A stretch of DNA of 64,000 nt from Streptomyces lavendulae subsp. lavendulae (GCF_002803845.1 NZ_CP024985.1:1426001-1490000); one strand, 5' to 3'; shown: positions 26,056 through 34,042, counted from the first letter of the stretch. Made by a program: numbers and translations. Notes: generated by a model from the sequence alone, not told the origin.

Positions 26056-27447
26056 TCAGGCCACTGTGGCGAGTGCGCGGGTGGGCTGCGTCTGCTCGTA
26101 GGCGTGGCCGACCCGCAGGAGCGTGGGCTCACCGAGGGGCCGGCCGAGCAGTTGCATGCCGATCGGCATGCCCGCCGGGTCGTGGCCGACCGGAACGGTC
26201 AGGGCGGGTACGCCGGTGATGTTGGCGGGGGCGGACAGGCGGACGTAGGCGTCGGAGACACCCTCGACCGTGCCGTCGGGCCAGGTGACCGTCTCCTCGT
26301 CGGCCCCGACCGCGGGCATCGGCACGCTCGGGGCGGCGATCACGTCGACCTCCTCCAGCATCCGGGCCCACTCGGCGCGCATGAGCGTGCGGGAGCGTTG
26401 CGCGCGTACGTAGTCACCGGCGCTCATCAGCTCGCTCGCCTCCAGGAGGATGCGGACGTCCTCCTGGTACAGCTCGGGGACCGTGCGCAGGCTGCCTTCG
26501 TGGTAGGCGCCGGCTTCCGGAACCATCAGGCCCCACTGGGTGGCCTGGATGTAGCGGGTCATCGGGATGTCGACCTCGACGAGCCGCGCGCCCAGGGCTT
26601 CCAGCCGGCCGATGGCGCGGCGGACGGCGGCCTCCACATGCGGGTCGACGTTGTCGAAGTAGTAGGTGCGCGGCAGGCCGATGCGCAGCCCCGTCAGGTC
26701 CGTACCGGCGGCGGGCCGGTAGTCCGAGGCGGGTACGGACAGCGAGGCGGGGTCGCGCGGATCGCGTCCGGTCAGCGCGGTCAGGACCAGGGCCGCGTCC
26801 TCGACGGTGCGGGTCAGCGGACCGACGTGGTCCAGCGACCAGGACAGGGAGGTGATCCCGTGCCGGGGGACGAGACCGTACGTCGGCTTGAGGCCGACGA
26901 CCCCGTTGAGCGCGGCGGGGACGCGGATCGACCCGCCGGTGTCGGTGCCCAGCGCGAAGGTCGCGGCGCCCGACGCGACGGCGACCGCGGAGCCGCCGCT
27001 GGAGCCACCGGCGACCCGGTCCCGGTTCCAGGCGTTGCGGGTCTGCGGGGTGGTCAGACCGAAGGCGAACTCGTGGGTGTGGGTCTTGCCGAGCAGGATC
27101 GCGCCGGCTGCGTCCAGACGCGCGGCCACCGTGCTGTCCGCTGTCGCGCGATGGCCGGCGCGGACCCGGGAGCTGGCCGTGGTGGCCATACCGCTGACGT
27201 CGATCAGGTCCTTGAGTCCCATCGGGATGCCGTGGAGCGGTCCGCGGTAGCGGCCGTGCGCCACTTCGTGTTCGGCTTCGCCCGCCGCCCGGCGCGCCTG
27301 CTCCGCGACGATCGTGACGTAGGCGCCGAGGTGCGGCTCCGTCTTGTCGATGCGGTCGAGGACGGAGTCGACCAGTTCGACGGGGGACATTCTCCGGGCA
27401 CGTATCGCGTCCGCGGCGGCGGCGAGGGGCAGCTCAAACGGCTCCAT
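26056..27447 (-). CDS. Amidase signature family enzyme
   Basis: The start is ATG 27447 with GAGGAG seven bases upstream; an upstream ATG at 27468 is less likely. The protein is 463 residues. The catalytic triad of the amidase signature family is complete: Lys79 in GIPMGLKDLIDV, cis-Ser149 in VAGGSSGGSAVAVASG and nucleophile Ser173 in GTDTGGSIRVPA. The rest fits the GatA/AtzF-like fold, ending in PIGMQLLGRPLGEPTLLRVG. It hydrolyses a carboxamide in the cytoplasm. It overlaps the small upstream gene by 14 bases and ends the tetR-MFS-MBL-amidase run, so it probably serves the same pathway. It is not GatA, because gatB and gatC are absent. Confidence 0.85.
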   Translation of the reverse strand: MEPFELPLAAAADAIRARRMSPVELVDSVLDRIDKTEPHLGAYVTIVAEQARRAAGEAEHEVAHGRYRGPLHGIPMGLKDLIDVSGMATTASSRVRAGHRATADSTVAARLDAAGAILLGKTHTHEFAFGLTTPQTRNAWNRDRVAGGSSGGSAVAVASGAATFALGTDTGGSIRVPAALNGVVGLKPTYGLVPRHGITSLSWSLDHVGPLTRTVEDAALVLTALTGRDPRDPASLSVPASDYRPAAGTDLTGLRIGLPRTYYFDNVDPHVEAAVRRAIGRLEALGARLVEVDIPMTRYIQATQWGLMVPEAGAYHEGSLRTVPELYQEDVRILLEASELMSAGDYVRAQRSRTLMRAEWARMLEEVDVIAAPSVPMPAVGADEETVTWPDGTVEGVSDAYVRLSAPANITGVPALTVPVGHDPAGMPIGMQLLGRPLGEPTLLRVGHAYEQTQPTRALATVA

Positions 27448-27643
27448 CGTGCTTCTCCTCTCCCGCACGGTAGGCGGCGGCGGGCGGGACGTCCGCGAAG
27501 TCCAGCTCGCGCAGGACCACGACGACGCCGTGGATGTGGTTGGCGACCGCGGCGACCGCGGCGTGGCGCTCGGCGGGCAGCACGAGTCCGGCGCGGGCGG
27601 CCCAGCGGGCTGCCTCCGGTGGTGTGAGTTCGGTGGCGGGCAT
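27434..27643 (-). CDS. AtzG-like/DUF4089 small amidase partner
   Basis: A 69-residue protein from ATG 27643, preceded by GAGGGAG. The sequence AARWAARAGLVLPAERHAAV AAVANHIHGVVVVLRELDFA DVPPAAAY has the two-helix layout and the Asp-Val-Pro-Pro-Ala-x-x-Tyr ending of GatC/AtzG-type small subunits (DUF4089), which wrap around and stabilise an amidase. Its 3' end overlaps the amidase start by 14 bases, so the two are translationally coupled, as expected for subunits made in equal amounts. The family call rests on layout and context. Confidence 0.65.
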   Translation of the reverse strand: MPATELTPPEAARWAARAGLVLPAERHAAVAAVANHIHGVVVVLRELDFADVPPAAAYRAGEEKHDGAV

Positions 27644-27783
27644 GGATGTTCTCCCTCTTGGTCGAGGCTGGAGGTTCGGGTTGGGTGATGCGGCTCGGTG
27701 ATCCGGCTCGGTGATGCGGCGCTTCGTGCTACCGCTCTGTTCGGCGGGACCTGCGGGGCCGCCGGGCGGCGCCGGCCGTGTGG

Positions 27784-28716
27784 TCAGACCGCGGCGGCCG
27801 GGATCTCGGTGCCCGGCTCGGCGAGGAGCCGGTAGCGGCCGTTCGCACGGCGGACGGTGCCTGCGGTGGGCTGTGGGAAGTGCGTGCCCAGCAGCAGCGC
27901 GTCGGTGTCCGCCAGGGAGTCGAGCAGCTGGGTGCGGGTGCGCACCGCCTGGGCGGGGTCGATGTCGACGCAGCTGTGGAGGTGGGGGTGGGACAGCTGT
28001 ACGGGGTGGTGGATGCTGTCGCCGGTGATGAGCGCCCGGCGGTCGCTGCCGCGCAGCTCCACGGCGACCTGTCCCGGGGTGTGGCCCGGGGCCGGGACCA
28101 GGAAGACGCCCGGCGCCACCTCGTGGCTCTGCTCGGGGACGTTCACGAGGTCGTACTGCCCGGCGTCGCGGACCGGGTGGACGGAGTCGCGGAACATCTG
28201 GGTGCGTGCCTCGTCCAGGTCGGTGGCGGCCCAGTGGTCCCATTCGGTGCGGCTGGTGAGGTAGCGGGCGTTGGGAAAGGTGGAGATCCAGTCGTGGCCC
28301 GCACGGCGGGTGTTCCAGCCGACGTGGTCGGTGTGCAGGTGCGTGGTGATGACCAGGTCCACGGACTCGGGTGCGAAACCGGCCGCCGCCAGCCGCGCCA
28401 GGAAGTCGGTGTCGAGACCGTTCCAGGCCGGGTTGGCTCGGGCCTTGCCGTTGCCGATGCCGGTGTCCACGACGATGCGCAGCCCGCCGGCCTCGACCGC
28501 GAAGCTGTGGCTCGCCAGGCGTGGGACTTCGGCGTCGGCGAAGTCGGGGCGCAGCCACGACGCCTCGTCCAGTACCTCCTTGGTGGCGCCCGGCAGCAGC
28601 CACGGTCCGGTCGCGCGCGGCAGTTCGATCTCGTCGACGCGGCGTATGGCGATGTCGCCGAGGCTCCATCCCGTGGCGGAGGAGGGAGTGGACTGACGGG
28701 GGGCGGCGGTGCTCAT
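27784..28716 (-). CDS. Metallo-beta-lactamase fold hydrolase (lactonase-like)
   Basis: A 310-residue protein from ATG 28716. The metal site motif THLHTDHVGW (His126, His128, Asp130, His131) is followed by the later ligands in VPAPGHTPGQVAVEL, LITGDSIHHPVQL and LLLGTHFPQPTAG. The N-terminal half DIAIRRVDEIELPRATGPWL and HSFAVEAGGLRIVVDTGIGN are typical of the N-acyl-homoserine lactonase/quorum-quenching branch and of related esterases. No signal peptide is present. It lies between the exporter and the amidase on one strand. The substrate is unknown. Confidence 0.8.
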   Translation of the reverse strand: MSTAAPRQSTPSSATGWSLGDIAIRRVDEIELPRATGPWLLPGATKEVLDEASWLRPDFADAEVPRLASHSFAVEAGGLRIVVDTGIGNGKARANPAWNGLDTDFLARLAAAGFAPESVDLVITTHLHTDHVGWNTRRAGHDWISTFPNARYLTSRTEWDHWAATDLDEARTQMFRDSVHPVRDAGQYDLVNVPEQSHEVAPGVFLVPAPGHTPGQVAVELRGSDRRALITGDSIHHPVQLSHPHLHSCVDIDPAQAVRTRTQLLDSLADTDALLLGTHFPQPTAGTVRRANGRYRLLAEPGTEIPAAAV

Positions 28717-28777
28717 CGGTGGGTCCCTTTCGGTGGAAGTGAGTGGTGGGGTGGGTGGTGGGGTGGGCAGGCTCTGG

Positions 28778-30013
28778 TCAGGCCTTGTGCGGCAGGTGCG
28801 CGGCGCGGATCAGGCCGGTCAGGGTCAGCGCGACGACCGTTGCGCCGTAAAGGGCGACGGAGGCCTGCAGGCCGTACAGGTTGGTCAGCAGGCCGGCGAG
28901 GACGACCGGGATGCTCATGGCCAGGTAGCTGAGGGCGTAGTAGGTCGCGAGCGAGCCGGCGCGCTCGCCCGGGGCTGCCGGGCGCAGCACCAGGCGCAGG
29001 GCGCCCTGGGTGACGCCGCCGAAGCCCGCGCCCGCCAGAGCGGTGCCGGCGAACAGCGCGAGCAGGCTGTGCAGGTGAGGGGCTGCCAGGGTCAGCAGGG
29101 CCCCGGGGATCAGCAGCGCGGCGCCGGCCAGGCTCACGGTGCGGGCGGGCAGCGCCCGGGCCGCGTGTCCGGCGAGACCGGCCGCAGCCGTCAGGGTGAA
29201 GAAGACCAGTCCGCCCGTCGCGTGGGCGGCGTGCGGGGCGATGAGTCGGGCGAGCGAAGGCCCGAGCGAGGAGTAGAAGCCGCCCAGGGCCCAGGCGGCG
29301 ACGATGCCGGGCGCAGCGAGCGCCAAGCCTGGCCGGGAAGCGGGCGCGACGGTGATCGTGGGGCGCAGGAGGTGCAGGAGGCGTATAGGGCGCCAGGTGC
29401 CGGACTCGGTGCGGGCCGTCTCAGGGGTGAGCCGTACCGCGGCCGCCTGCGCGATGAAGAGCACGAGCAGCAGCAGGTAGACGGTGCGGGTGGGTGCGGG
29501 CGCGTACTGCACGAGGGCGGTGGAGACCAGCACCCCGACTGCCATGCCGGCCACGGGCATGATGCCGTTGGCAACCGCCGCCCGTCCCGGGCGGTCGGGG
29601 GCCTCGAAGTCGAGCAGGGCGGCTCCGGCGGCGCTCGTGGCCACACCGGTTGCCAGGCCCTGCAGGCTACGGCCGGCGATCAGCTCCGGCACCCCCTGCG
29701 CGGCGGCGGAGACGGCCATCGCGACGGCCTCAGCCAGCAGCGCCCCGGCGAGGACCGGGCGCCGGCCCAGGTGGTCCGAGAGCGTGCCCGCGGTGAGCAG
29801 TGCCACCAGCAGGGCGAGCACGTAGGCGCTGAACACGACCGTGAGCGTCATGGCCGAGAAATGCCAGGCGGCCTGGTAGAGCGCGTACACGGGCGTCGGC
29901 GCGCTGGATGCGGCCAGCAGAGCGACCAGGGTCGAGGCGTGGAGCCGGAAGGCACCGCGACGGCCCAGTACCGGCAGGCGGCGGCGGAACCGTAAGGCTG
30001 TGACGCTGGCCAT
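28778..30013 (-). CDS. MFS transporter, probably an exporter
   Basis: A 411-residue protein with twelve predicted membrane helices. The motif A loop GTLSDHLGRRPVLAGALLAE lies between helices 2 and 3, and helix 5 contains NGIMPVAGMAVGVLVSTALV. The start ATG 30013 is 17 bases from an imperfect palindrome (30030-30052) and 83 bases from the stop of tetR. It is probably controlled by that TetR protein and co-transcribed with the two hydrolases downstream. Drug or metabolite efflux is inferred from the TetR pairing; the substrate cannot be read from sequence. Confidence 0.8.
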   Translation of the reverse strand: MASVTALRFRRRLPVLGRRGAFRLHASTLVALLAASSAPTPVYALYQAAWHFSAMTLTVVFSAYVLALLVALLTAGTLSDHLGRRPVLAGALLAEAVAMAVSAAAQGVPELIAGRSLQGLATGVATSAAGAALLDFEAPDRPGRAAVANGIMPVAGMAVGVLVSTALVQYAPAPTRTVYLLLLVLFIAQAAAVRLTPETARTESGTWRPIRLLHLLRPTITVAPASRPGLALAAPGIVAAWALGGFYSSLGPSLARLIAPHAAHATGGLVFFTLTAAAGLAGHAARALPARTVSLAGAALLIPGALLTLAAPHLHSLLALFAGTALAGAGFGGVTQGALRLVLRPAAPGERAGSLATYYALSYLAMSIPVVLAGLLTNLYGLQASVALYGATVVALTLTGLIRAAHLPHKA

Positions 30014-30029
30014 GGGAACACTCCGACCT

Positions 30030-30052
30030 TTAAGGCGAATGCTTTGCGTTAA
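30030..30052. promoter_or_regulatory. Operator-like palindrome in front of the MFS gene
   Basis: TTAAGGCGAA-TGC-TTTGCGTTAA is an inverted repeat with eight of ten matched positions per arm. It lies in the 82-base gap between tetR and the MFS start, where a TetR-family dimer would be expected to bind. Confidence 0.55.
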
Positions 30053-30078
30053 GCACCCTAGGCCGACACCCGCTCGAA

Positions 30079-30093
30079 ACGCAAATACTTAGC
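30079..30093 (-). promoter_or_regulatory. Copy 1 of a 15-base motif near tetR
   Basis: Read on the minus strand, this is GCTAAGTATTTGCGT. It differs at two positions from the copy on the plus strand at 30689-30703, so the two copies face each other across tetR. It sits just after the tetR stop and upstream of the MFS gene. Confidence 0.55.
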
Positions 30094-30095
30094 TT

Positions 30096-30674
30096 TTACG
30101 CGCCCGGGGAGAGCTCGCTGCGGCCGAGCGCCGCCGCCACGAGGCGCGCGGTGTACGCCTCAGACAGAGCCGAGGGGCGGAACAGGATCCGATACATCAG
30201 AGGGGCGACAACGACGTCCAGCAGCGTCTCCACGTCCGGCACCGCCTCCCCGCGCCCGGCCGCGCGCACACCGATGGCCTTCAGCTGCTCGGCCGCGTAG
30301 TCGGAGCAGCGGGCCGCGTTGCCCTGCTCGGGGTCGCCGAGCAGGGTGTCCCGGATGTACGTGCGTCCGGCCGTCGAGGACATCTCCTCGGCGAACTGCA
30401 CGGTCCACGCCTCCAGGTCCGCCCGCAGGCTGCCGCAGTCGGCCGGCGGCGCATCCGGGCGCAGCCGCTCGACAGCCACGTCGGACAGCAGTGCCCGCAG
30501 GTCACCCCAACGCCTGTAGACGGTGGAGGGCGTGACCCCGGCACGGGTAGCGATCAGGGGCACGGTCAGCGCGTCGCGCCCCACCTCCGCCTCCAGATCA
30601 CGGACGGCCTGGTGTACGGACTGCTGGACGCGGGCACTGCGCCCGCCGGGGCGTGGGGTCGCTTGGGCACTCAT
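30096..30674 (-). CDS. TetR-family transcriptional regulator
   Basis: A 192-residue protein from ATG 30674. The N-terminal helix-turn-helix is LTVPLIATRAGVTPSTVYRR W, with the usual recognition helix ending in Y-x-x-W/F. The C-terminal ligand-binding part (residues 70-192) is helical, with LEAWTVQFAEEMSSTAGRTY IRD and a final VVAPLMYRILFRPSALSEAY resembling the TetR_C_11/16 type. It is the first gene of the module and is probably an autorepressor that also controls the exporter and hydrolases, given the motif copies on both sides. Confidence 0.85.
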   Translation of the reverse strand: MSAQATPRPGGRSARVQQSVHQAVRDLEAEVGRDALTVPLIATRAGVTPSTVYRRWGDLRALLSDVAVERLRPDAPPADCGSLRADLEAWTVQFAEEMSSTAGRTYIRDTLLGDPEQGNAARCSDYAAEQLKAIGVRAAGRGEAVPDVETLLDVVVAPLMYRILFRPSALSEAYTARLVAAALGRSELSPGA

Positions 30675-30688
30675 GGGGACAGCCTAAT

Positions 30689-30703
30689 GCTAAGAAATTG
30701 CGT
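30689..30703 (+). promoter_or_regulatory. Copy 2 of the 15-base motif, upstream of tetR
   Basis: GCTAAGAAATTGCGT starts 15 bases upstream of the tetR ATG. It is the facing counterpart of the sequence at 30079-30093 and lies where it would cover the tetR promoter. It is a likely autoregulatory site. Confidence 0.55.
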
Positions 30704-30860
30704 CTGGCCGGACGTCGGCGCGATCAGGCCGTCACGAACGCTGATCCCGATCGGCCGGTCCGGACCCGGCCGGTAGGCCGCGGGCGTACCGGCCGGCCCT
30801 GGCTTCCGTCGCGGCCGGGCGAGCTTTCAGCTGCCCGCGGGAGTCGACCTCCGGGCGCCT

Positions 30861-30908
30861 TCTCAAGGTTCCTGCCGGCCACCGCCCCTATTAACAGGAA
30901 CCTTGAGA
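30861..30908. repeat. Perfect 14-bp inverted repeat with a 20-base loop
   Basis: TCTCAAGGTTCCTG at 30861-30874 is matched exactly by CAGGAACCTTGAGA at 30895-30908. It lies in non-coding sequence between divergent tetR and cspA. The 34-base centre-to-centre distance and lack of a T-run argue against a simple terminator. A protein-binding site or the ends of a lost element are possible. Confidence 0.85.
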
Positions 30909-30941
30909 TCGGACTACTGCCGAAAGGCGAGGAAGTTGCCG

Positions 30942-30999
30942 CCGCCTTGCTCCAGACCCTCGTCATCGAGCCGCCTTGCTCCAGACCCTCGTCATCGAG
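30942..30999. repeat. 29-bp tandem duplication
   Basis: The 29-base unit starting CCGCCTTGCTCCAGACCC is present twice with no gap (30942-30970 and 30971-30999). The identity appears complete, which suggests a recent slippage event. In one frame the unit encodes ALLQTLVIE, perhaps from a lost gene. Confidence 0.85.
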
Positions 31000-31548
31000 G
31001 GGATGACGGCACCCGTGTCGTCGGCGGGCGGTCGGCGGACAGCAGGAGGATGAACGCGGTCACGGGGACCGCCGGAGCCCAGGAGAGTGGCGACGCCACG
31101 ACGCCACGCGGCCTTTCACCCGTCCGCCCCTCCAGCCCAGTGGCGGGGCTCTTCGCAGGAACCACCGGTGGGAGCCGTCCGGAGCCACCCGGACGACCAC
31201 CGGCCCGGTTCCCCGTTGTCACGCCCGGAGGTCAGCATTGACGGAACGAGTCCGTCACCCCCCGCGGCCCGCTCCGGCGACCGGGGCGCGGGGGACCCGC
31301 GGGGCGGCGCATGAATATCTGTGCTCGCGGGATGAGAATTTCGCGGATCGTGCACCGAGGGTTTTCTCACGGCTCCGAAGAGGTCGCTGACATTTACTGC
31401 ACGGGCCACCATGCCGTGCTACTGTCGATCTCAGTTGCAGTTGTGGTTCCCAAGATTTCAAGCGCCCGGTCGGACTTCACGTCCACTTCCAGCGCTTGTG
31501 TATTTCCGGTCCTTCCGGTCCGGCGGGGCAATCATCGCGGCGACACGA

Positions 31549-31567
31549 GATCCGCACGTTGCGGATC
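31549..31567 (+). promoter_or_regulatory. Hairpin in the 5' leader of cspA
   Basis: GATCCGCA-CGT-TGCGGATC forms an 8-bp perfect stem 29 bases before the ATG and just upstream of the AAAGGAGA ribosome binding site. Cold-shock mRNAs often have structured leaders that change with temperature; a role here is inferred. Confidence 0.55.
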
Positions 31568-31596
31568 GCGTTGTACTGCCCCAAAGGAGATTTGAC

Positions 31597-31800
31597 ATGG
31601 CTACTGGTACCGTGAAGTGGTTCAACGCGGAAAAGGGTTTCGGCTTCATCGAGCAGGACGGTGGCGGCGCTGACGTGTTCGCCCACTACTCGAACATCGC
31701 CGCCCAGGGCTTCCGCGAGCTGCAGGAAGGCCAGAAGGTCAGCTTCGACATCGCGCAGGGCCAGAAGGGCCCGACGGCCGAGAACATCGTTCCCGCCTAA
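31597..31800 (+). CDS. CspA-family cold shock protein
   Basis: A 67-residue single cold-shock domain. It starts [20 protein letters not shown], with RNA-binding motifs KGFGFIEQ (RNP1) and ADVFAHYS (RNP2), and ends [17 protein letters not shown] is seven bases before ATG 31597. The upstream leader is probably long (about 200 bases). The gene precedes a DEAD-box helicase, an SCO5918-like gene and a MerR-like gene, a grouping seen in other Streptomyces. It acts as an RNA chaperone in the cytoplasm. A strong hairpin with a T-run follows, so the mRNA can end before the helicase gene. Confidence 0.95.
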   Translation: MATGTVKWFNAEKGFGFIEQDGGGADVFAHYSNIAAQGFRELQEGQKVSFDIAQGQKGPTAENIVPA

Positions 31801-31816
31801 TATCGGCGCGCACTTC

Positions 31817-31866
31817 GCAGCTGGGGCCCGCATCCCTCGGGGTGCGGGCCCCAGCTGTGCTTTTTC
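31817..31866 (+). terminator. Intrinsic terminator after cspA
   Basis: AGCTGGGGCCCGCA (31819-31832) pairs perfectly with TGCGGGCCCCAGCT (31843-31856) around a 10-base loop. The stem is followed by a T-run (CTTTTTC) at 31860-31866. It should separate abundant cspA mRNA from the helicase gene. Confidence 0.85.
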
Positions 31867-32102
31867 CCCGCAGTGAGTTCACCTGCGGGACGCACCCGGG
31901 ATTCCGCGGCCCCTCCGCGCGATAATCCTCATCCGGGGCGCCGGTCTTGGCGCCGCGTCCCCGTTTCCAGCGCCTGAGTCCGCACTGATTTCCGTCCGGC
32001 CAGATTCGCTTTCATGTTCCGTCCGGCCCATTCTTGCAGTTCTCCGCGCGTTCGCCGCTGCGGGAATTCCTTGATATGCGCCGCATTCGAGGAAGGTTCC
32101 GT

Positions 32103-33638
32103 ATGAACCGCGCACGCACGAACAATCGCTCCTCCGCCTCCTCCTCCCGCACCGGCGGGAGCCGGTTCGGCTCGGGGGCCACCGGCCGTTCGGGTGGTCA
32201 GCCCCGTTCCGGTGGTCAGGCCCGTTCCGGCGGCCAGGCCCGCCCGGGAGGACAGGGCCGTTCCGGCGGCTACGGGCGCCGGCCCGCCGCCGTACAGGGC
32301 GAGTTCGCCCTCCCCCGGACGATCACCCCCGCGCTGCCCGCCGTGGAGGGGTTCGCCGACCTCGACATGCCCGCCCCGCTGCTCGTCGCGCTCGGCGCGG
32401 AGGGCGTGAGCGTCCCGTTCCCGATCCAGGCCGCGACCCTTCCGAACACCCTCGCGGGCCGCGACGTGCTCGGCCGGGGGCGCACCGGCTCCGGCAAGAC
32501 CCTCGCCTTCGGCCTCGCGCTGCTCTCCCGTACCGCCGGACGGCGGGCCGAGCCGCGCCAGCCGCTGGCCCTGGTGCTCGTCCCCACTCGCGAGCTCGCC
32601 CAGCAGGTCACCGATGCCCTCGCCCCCTACGCCCGCTCGGTGAGGCTGCGGCTGGCCACGGTCGTCGGCGGCATGTCGATCGGCAAGCAGGCCGGCGCGC
32701 TCCGCGGCGGCGCCGAGGTGGTCGTCGCGACCCCCGGACGCCTCGCGGACCTCATCGAGCGCGGCGACTGCCGGCTCGACCAGGTGGACGTCACCGTGCT
32801 CGACGAGGCCGACCAGATGGCCGACATGGGCTTCATGCCGCAGGTCACCGCCCTGCTCGACCAGGTGCGACCGGGCGGCCAGCGGATGCTGTTCTCCGCG
32901 ACCCTCGACCGCAACGTCGACCTGCTCGTGCGTCGCTACCTGAACGACCCGGTCGTCCACTCCGTCGATCCTTCGGCGGGCGCGGTGACCACGATGGAAC
33001 ACCACGTACTGCACGTGCACGGCGCCGACAAGCACGCCACGACCACGGAGATCGCCGCTCGCGACGGTCGCGTGATCATGTTCCTGGACACCAAGCACGC
33101 CGTCGACCGGCTGACCCAGGACCTCCTCAACAGCGGCGTACGGGCCGCGGCCCTGCACGGCGGCAAGTCCCAGCCGCAGCGGACCCGCACCCTGGCCCAG
33201 TTCAAGACCGGGCACGTGACCGTGCTGGTCGCCACCAACGTCGCCGCCCGCGGCATCCACGTCGACAACCTCGACCTCGTGGTCAACGTGGACCCGCCCA
33301 CCGACCACAAGGACTACCTCCACCGCGGCGGACGCACCGCCCGCGCGGGCGAGTCCGGCAGTGTCGTCACCCTCGTCACCCCGAATCAGCGACGTGACAT
33401 GACCCGCCTCATGGCCACCGCCGGCATCACCCCGCGGACCACTCAGGTCCGCTCCGGCGAGGACGAGTTGCGGCGCATCACCGGCGCCCGGACCCCGTCC
33501 GGCATCCCCGTCGTCATCACGGCGCCGGTGAGCGAGCGCCCCAAGCGCAGCGCCGCCTCGCGCGGCCGGCGCGGGCGCCCCTCGCAGGCCTCGCGCCGCG
33601 AGGGCCGGCGCCCGGGCACGTTCGACGCCGCGGCCTAG
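32103..33638 (+). CDS. DEAD-box RNA helicase with SGGQ-repeat N-terminal tail
   Basis: The start is ATG 32103, eight bases after GAGGAAGG; the frame is open further upstream but without a better start. The protein has 511 residues. Residues 10-65 are a low-complexity tail of repeated R-S-G-G-Q blocks. The helicase core follows: Q-motif region, GRGRTGSGKT near residue 123, PTRELAQQ, TPGRLADL, VLDEADQMADMGF near 233, FSATL, HGGKSQPQRTRTLAQFKTGH, VLVATNVAARGIHV and HRGGRTARAG near 406. A basic tail follows. It unwinds structured RNA in the cytoplasm and, next to cspA, probably helps translation or ribosome assembly in the cold. Confidence 0.9.
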   Translation: MNRARTNNRSSASSSRTGGSRFGSGATGRSGGQPRSGGQARSGGQARPGGQGRSGGYGRRPAAVQGEFALPRTITPALPAVEGFADLDMPAPLLVALGAEGVSVPFPIQAATLPNTLAGRDVLGRGRTGSGKTLAFGLALLSRTAGRRAEPRQPLALVLVPTRELAQQVTDALAPYARSVRLRLATVVGGMSIGKQAGALRGGAEVVVATPGRLADLIERGDCRLDQVDVTVLDEADQMADMGFMPQVTALLDQVRPGGQRMLFSATLDRNVDLLVRRYLNDPVVHSVDPSAGAVTTMEHHVLHVHGADKHATTTEIAARDGRVIMFLDTKHAVDRLTQDLLNSGVRAAALHGGKSQPQRTRTLAQFKTGHVTVLVATNVAARGIHVDNLDLVVNVDPPTDHKDYLHRGGRTARAGESGSVVTLVTPNQRRDMTRLMATAGITPRTTQVRSGEDELRRITGARTPSGIPVVITAPVSERPKRSAASRGRRGRPSQASRREGRRPGTFDAAA

Positions 33639-33712
33639 CCGCACCGCCCCCTTTCGCACTTCCCCTTTCCGCACGTCCCCCCTTCCCCCCTTCCTCCCGT
33701 GAGTGAGGCATC

Positions 33713-34027
33713 ATGCGCTGTGTCATCGCCCGGTTCCCCTTCGACCTCACCAAGGCCGGTGTGCTGGAATCGATGAAGGGCGTCAAGCCCGAGACCCTCG
33801 TGGGCGAGTCGGTGGTCATCGGCCGTCGCGTCTACCCCGTCATGCAGGTGGGACAGGTCATCACCCGCCAGGACCGCCGCGATTTCAGCGCCGGCGAGGT
33901 CATCCGGGCCATGACCCGGCTCGGCTTCACCGTCCGCGGCCTGCCCGAGGCTCCCGCGGCTCCCGCGGCGGCGCTGAGCCCGCTCCAGCAGGCCTCCGCG
34001 ATGCTCGGCAGCCCCGTCTTCGTCTGA
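33713..34027 (+). CDS. SCO5918-like protein of the cold-shock cluster
   Basis: A 104-residue protein from ATG 33713. The sequence MRCVIARFPFDLTKAGVLES MKGVKPETLVGESVVIGRRV YPVMQVGQVITRQDRRDFSA GEVIRAMTRLGFTVRGLP matches the Streptomyces SCO5918 family as recalled. It has an alpha/beta layout with many charged residues, no membrane segment and a short Ala/Pro-rich tail. It follows the helicase gene by 74 bases on the same strand and is closed by a strong hairpin. Members are found beside cold-shock DEAD-box helicases, so an RNA-related role is possible. No function is known. Confidence 0.7.
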   Translation: MRCVIARFPFDLTKAGVLESMKGVKPETLVGESVVIGRRVYPVMQVGQVITRQDRRDFSAGEVIRAMTRLGFTVRGLPEAPAAPAAALSPLQQASAMLGSPVFV

Positions 34028-34042
34028 GCGGCACGACGACAC

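Larger units (their letters stand above)
30704..31548. other. Long non-coding stretch upstream of the cold-shock gene
   Basis: About 850 bases with no supported coding frame. It contains the 14-bp inverted repeat at 30861-30908 and the 29-bp tandem duplication at 30942-30999. Its last 200 bases probably form the long 5' leader of cspA. Between 31000 and 31310 nothing was recognised. Confidence 0.5.

Noticed and set aside
26056..27643. GatCAB amidotransferase subunits
   Set aside because: The amidase has the signature triad but gatB is absent, and the small subunit has an AtzG-like layout in a TetR/MFS/MBL context.
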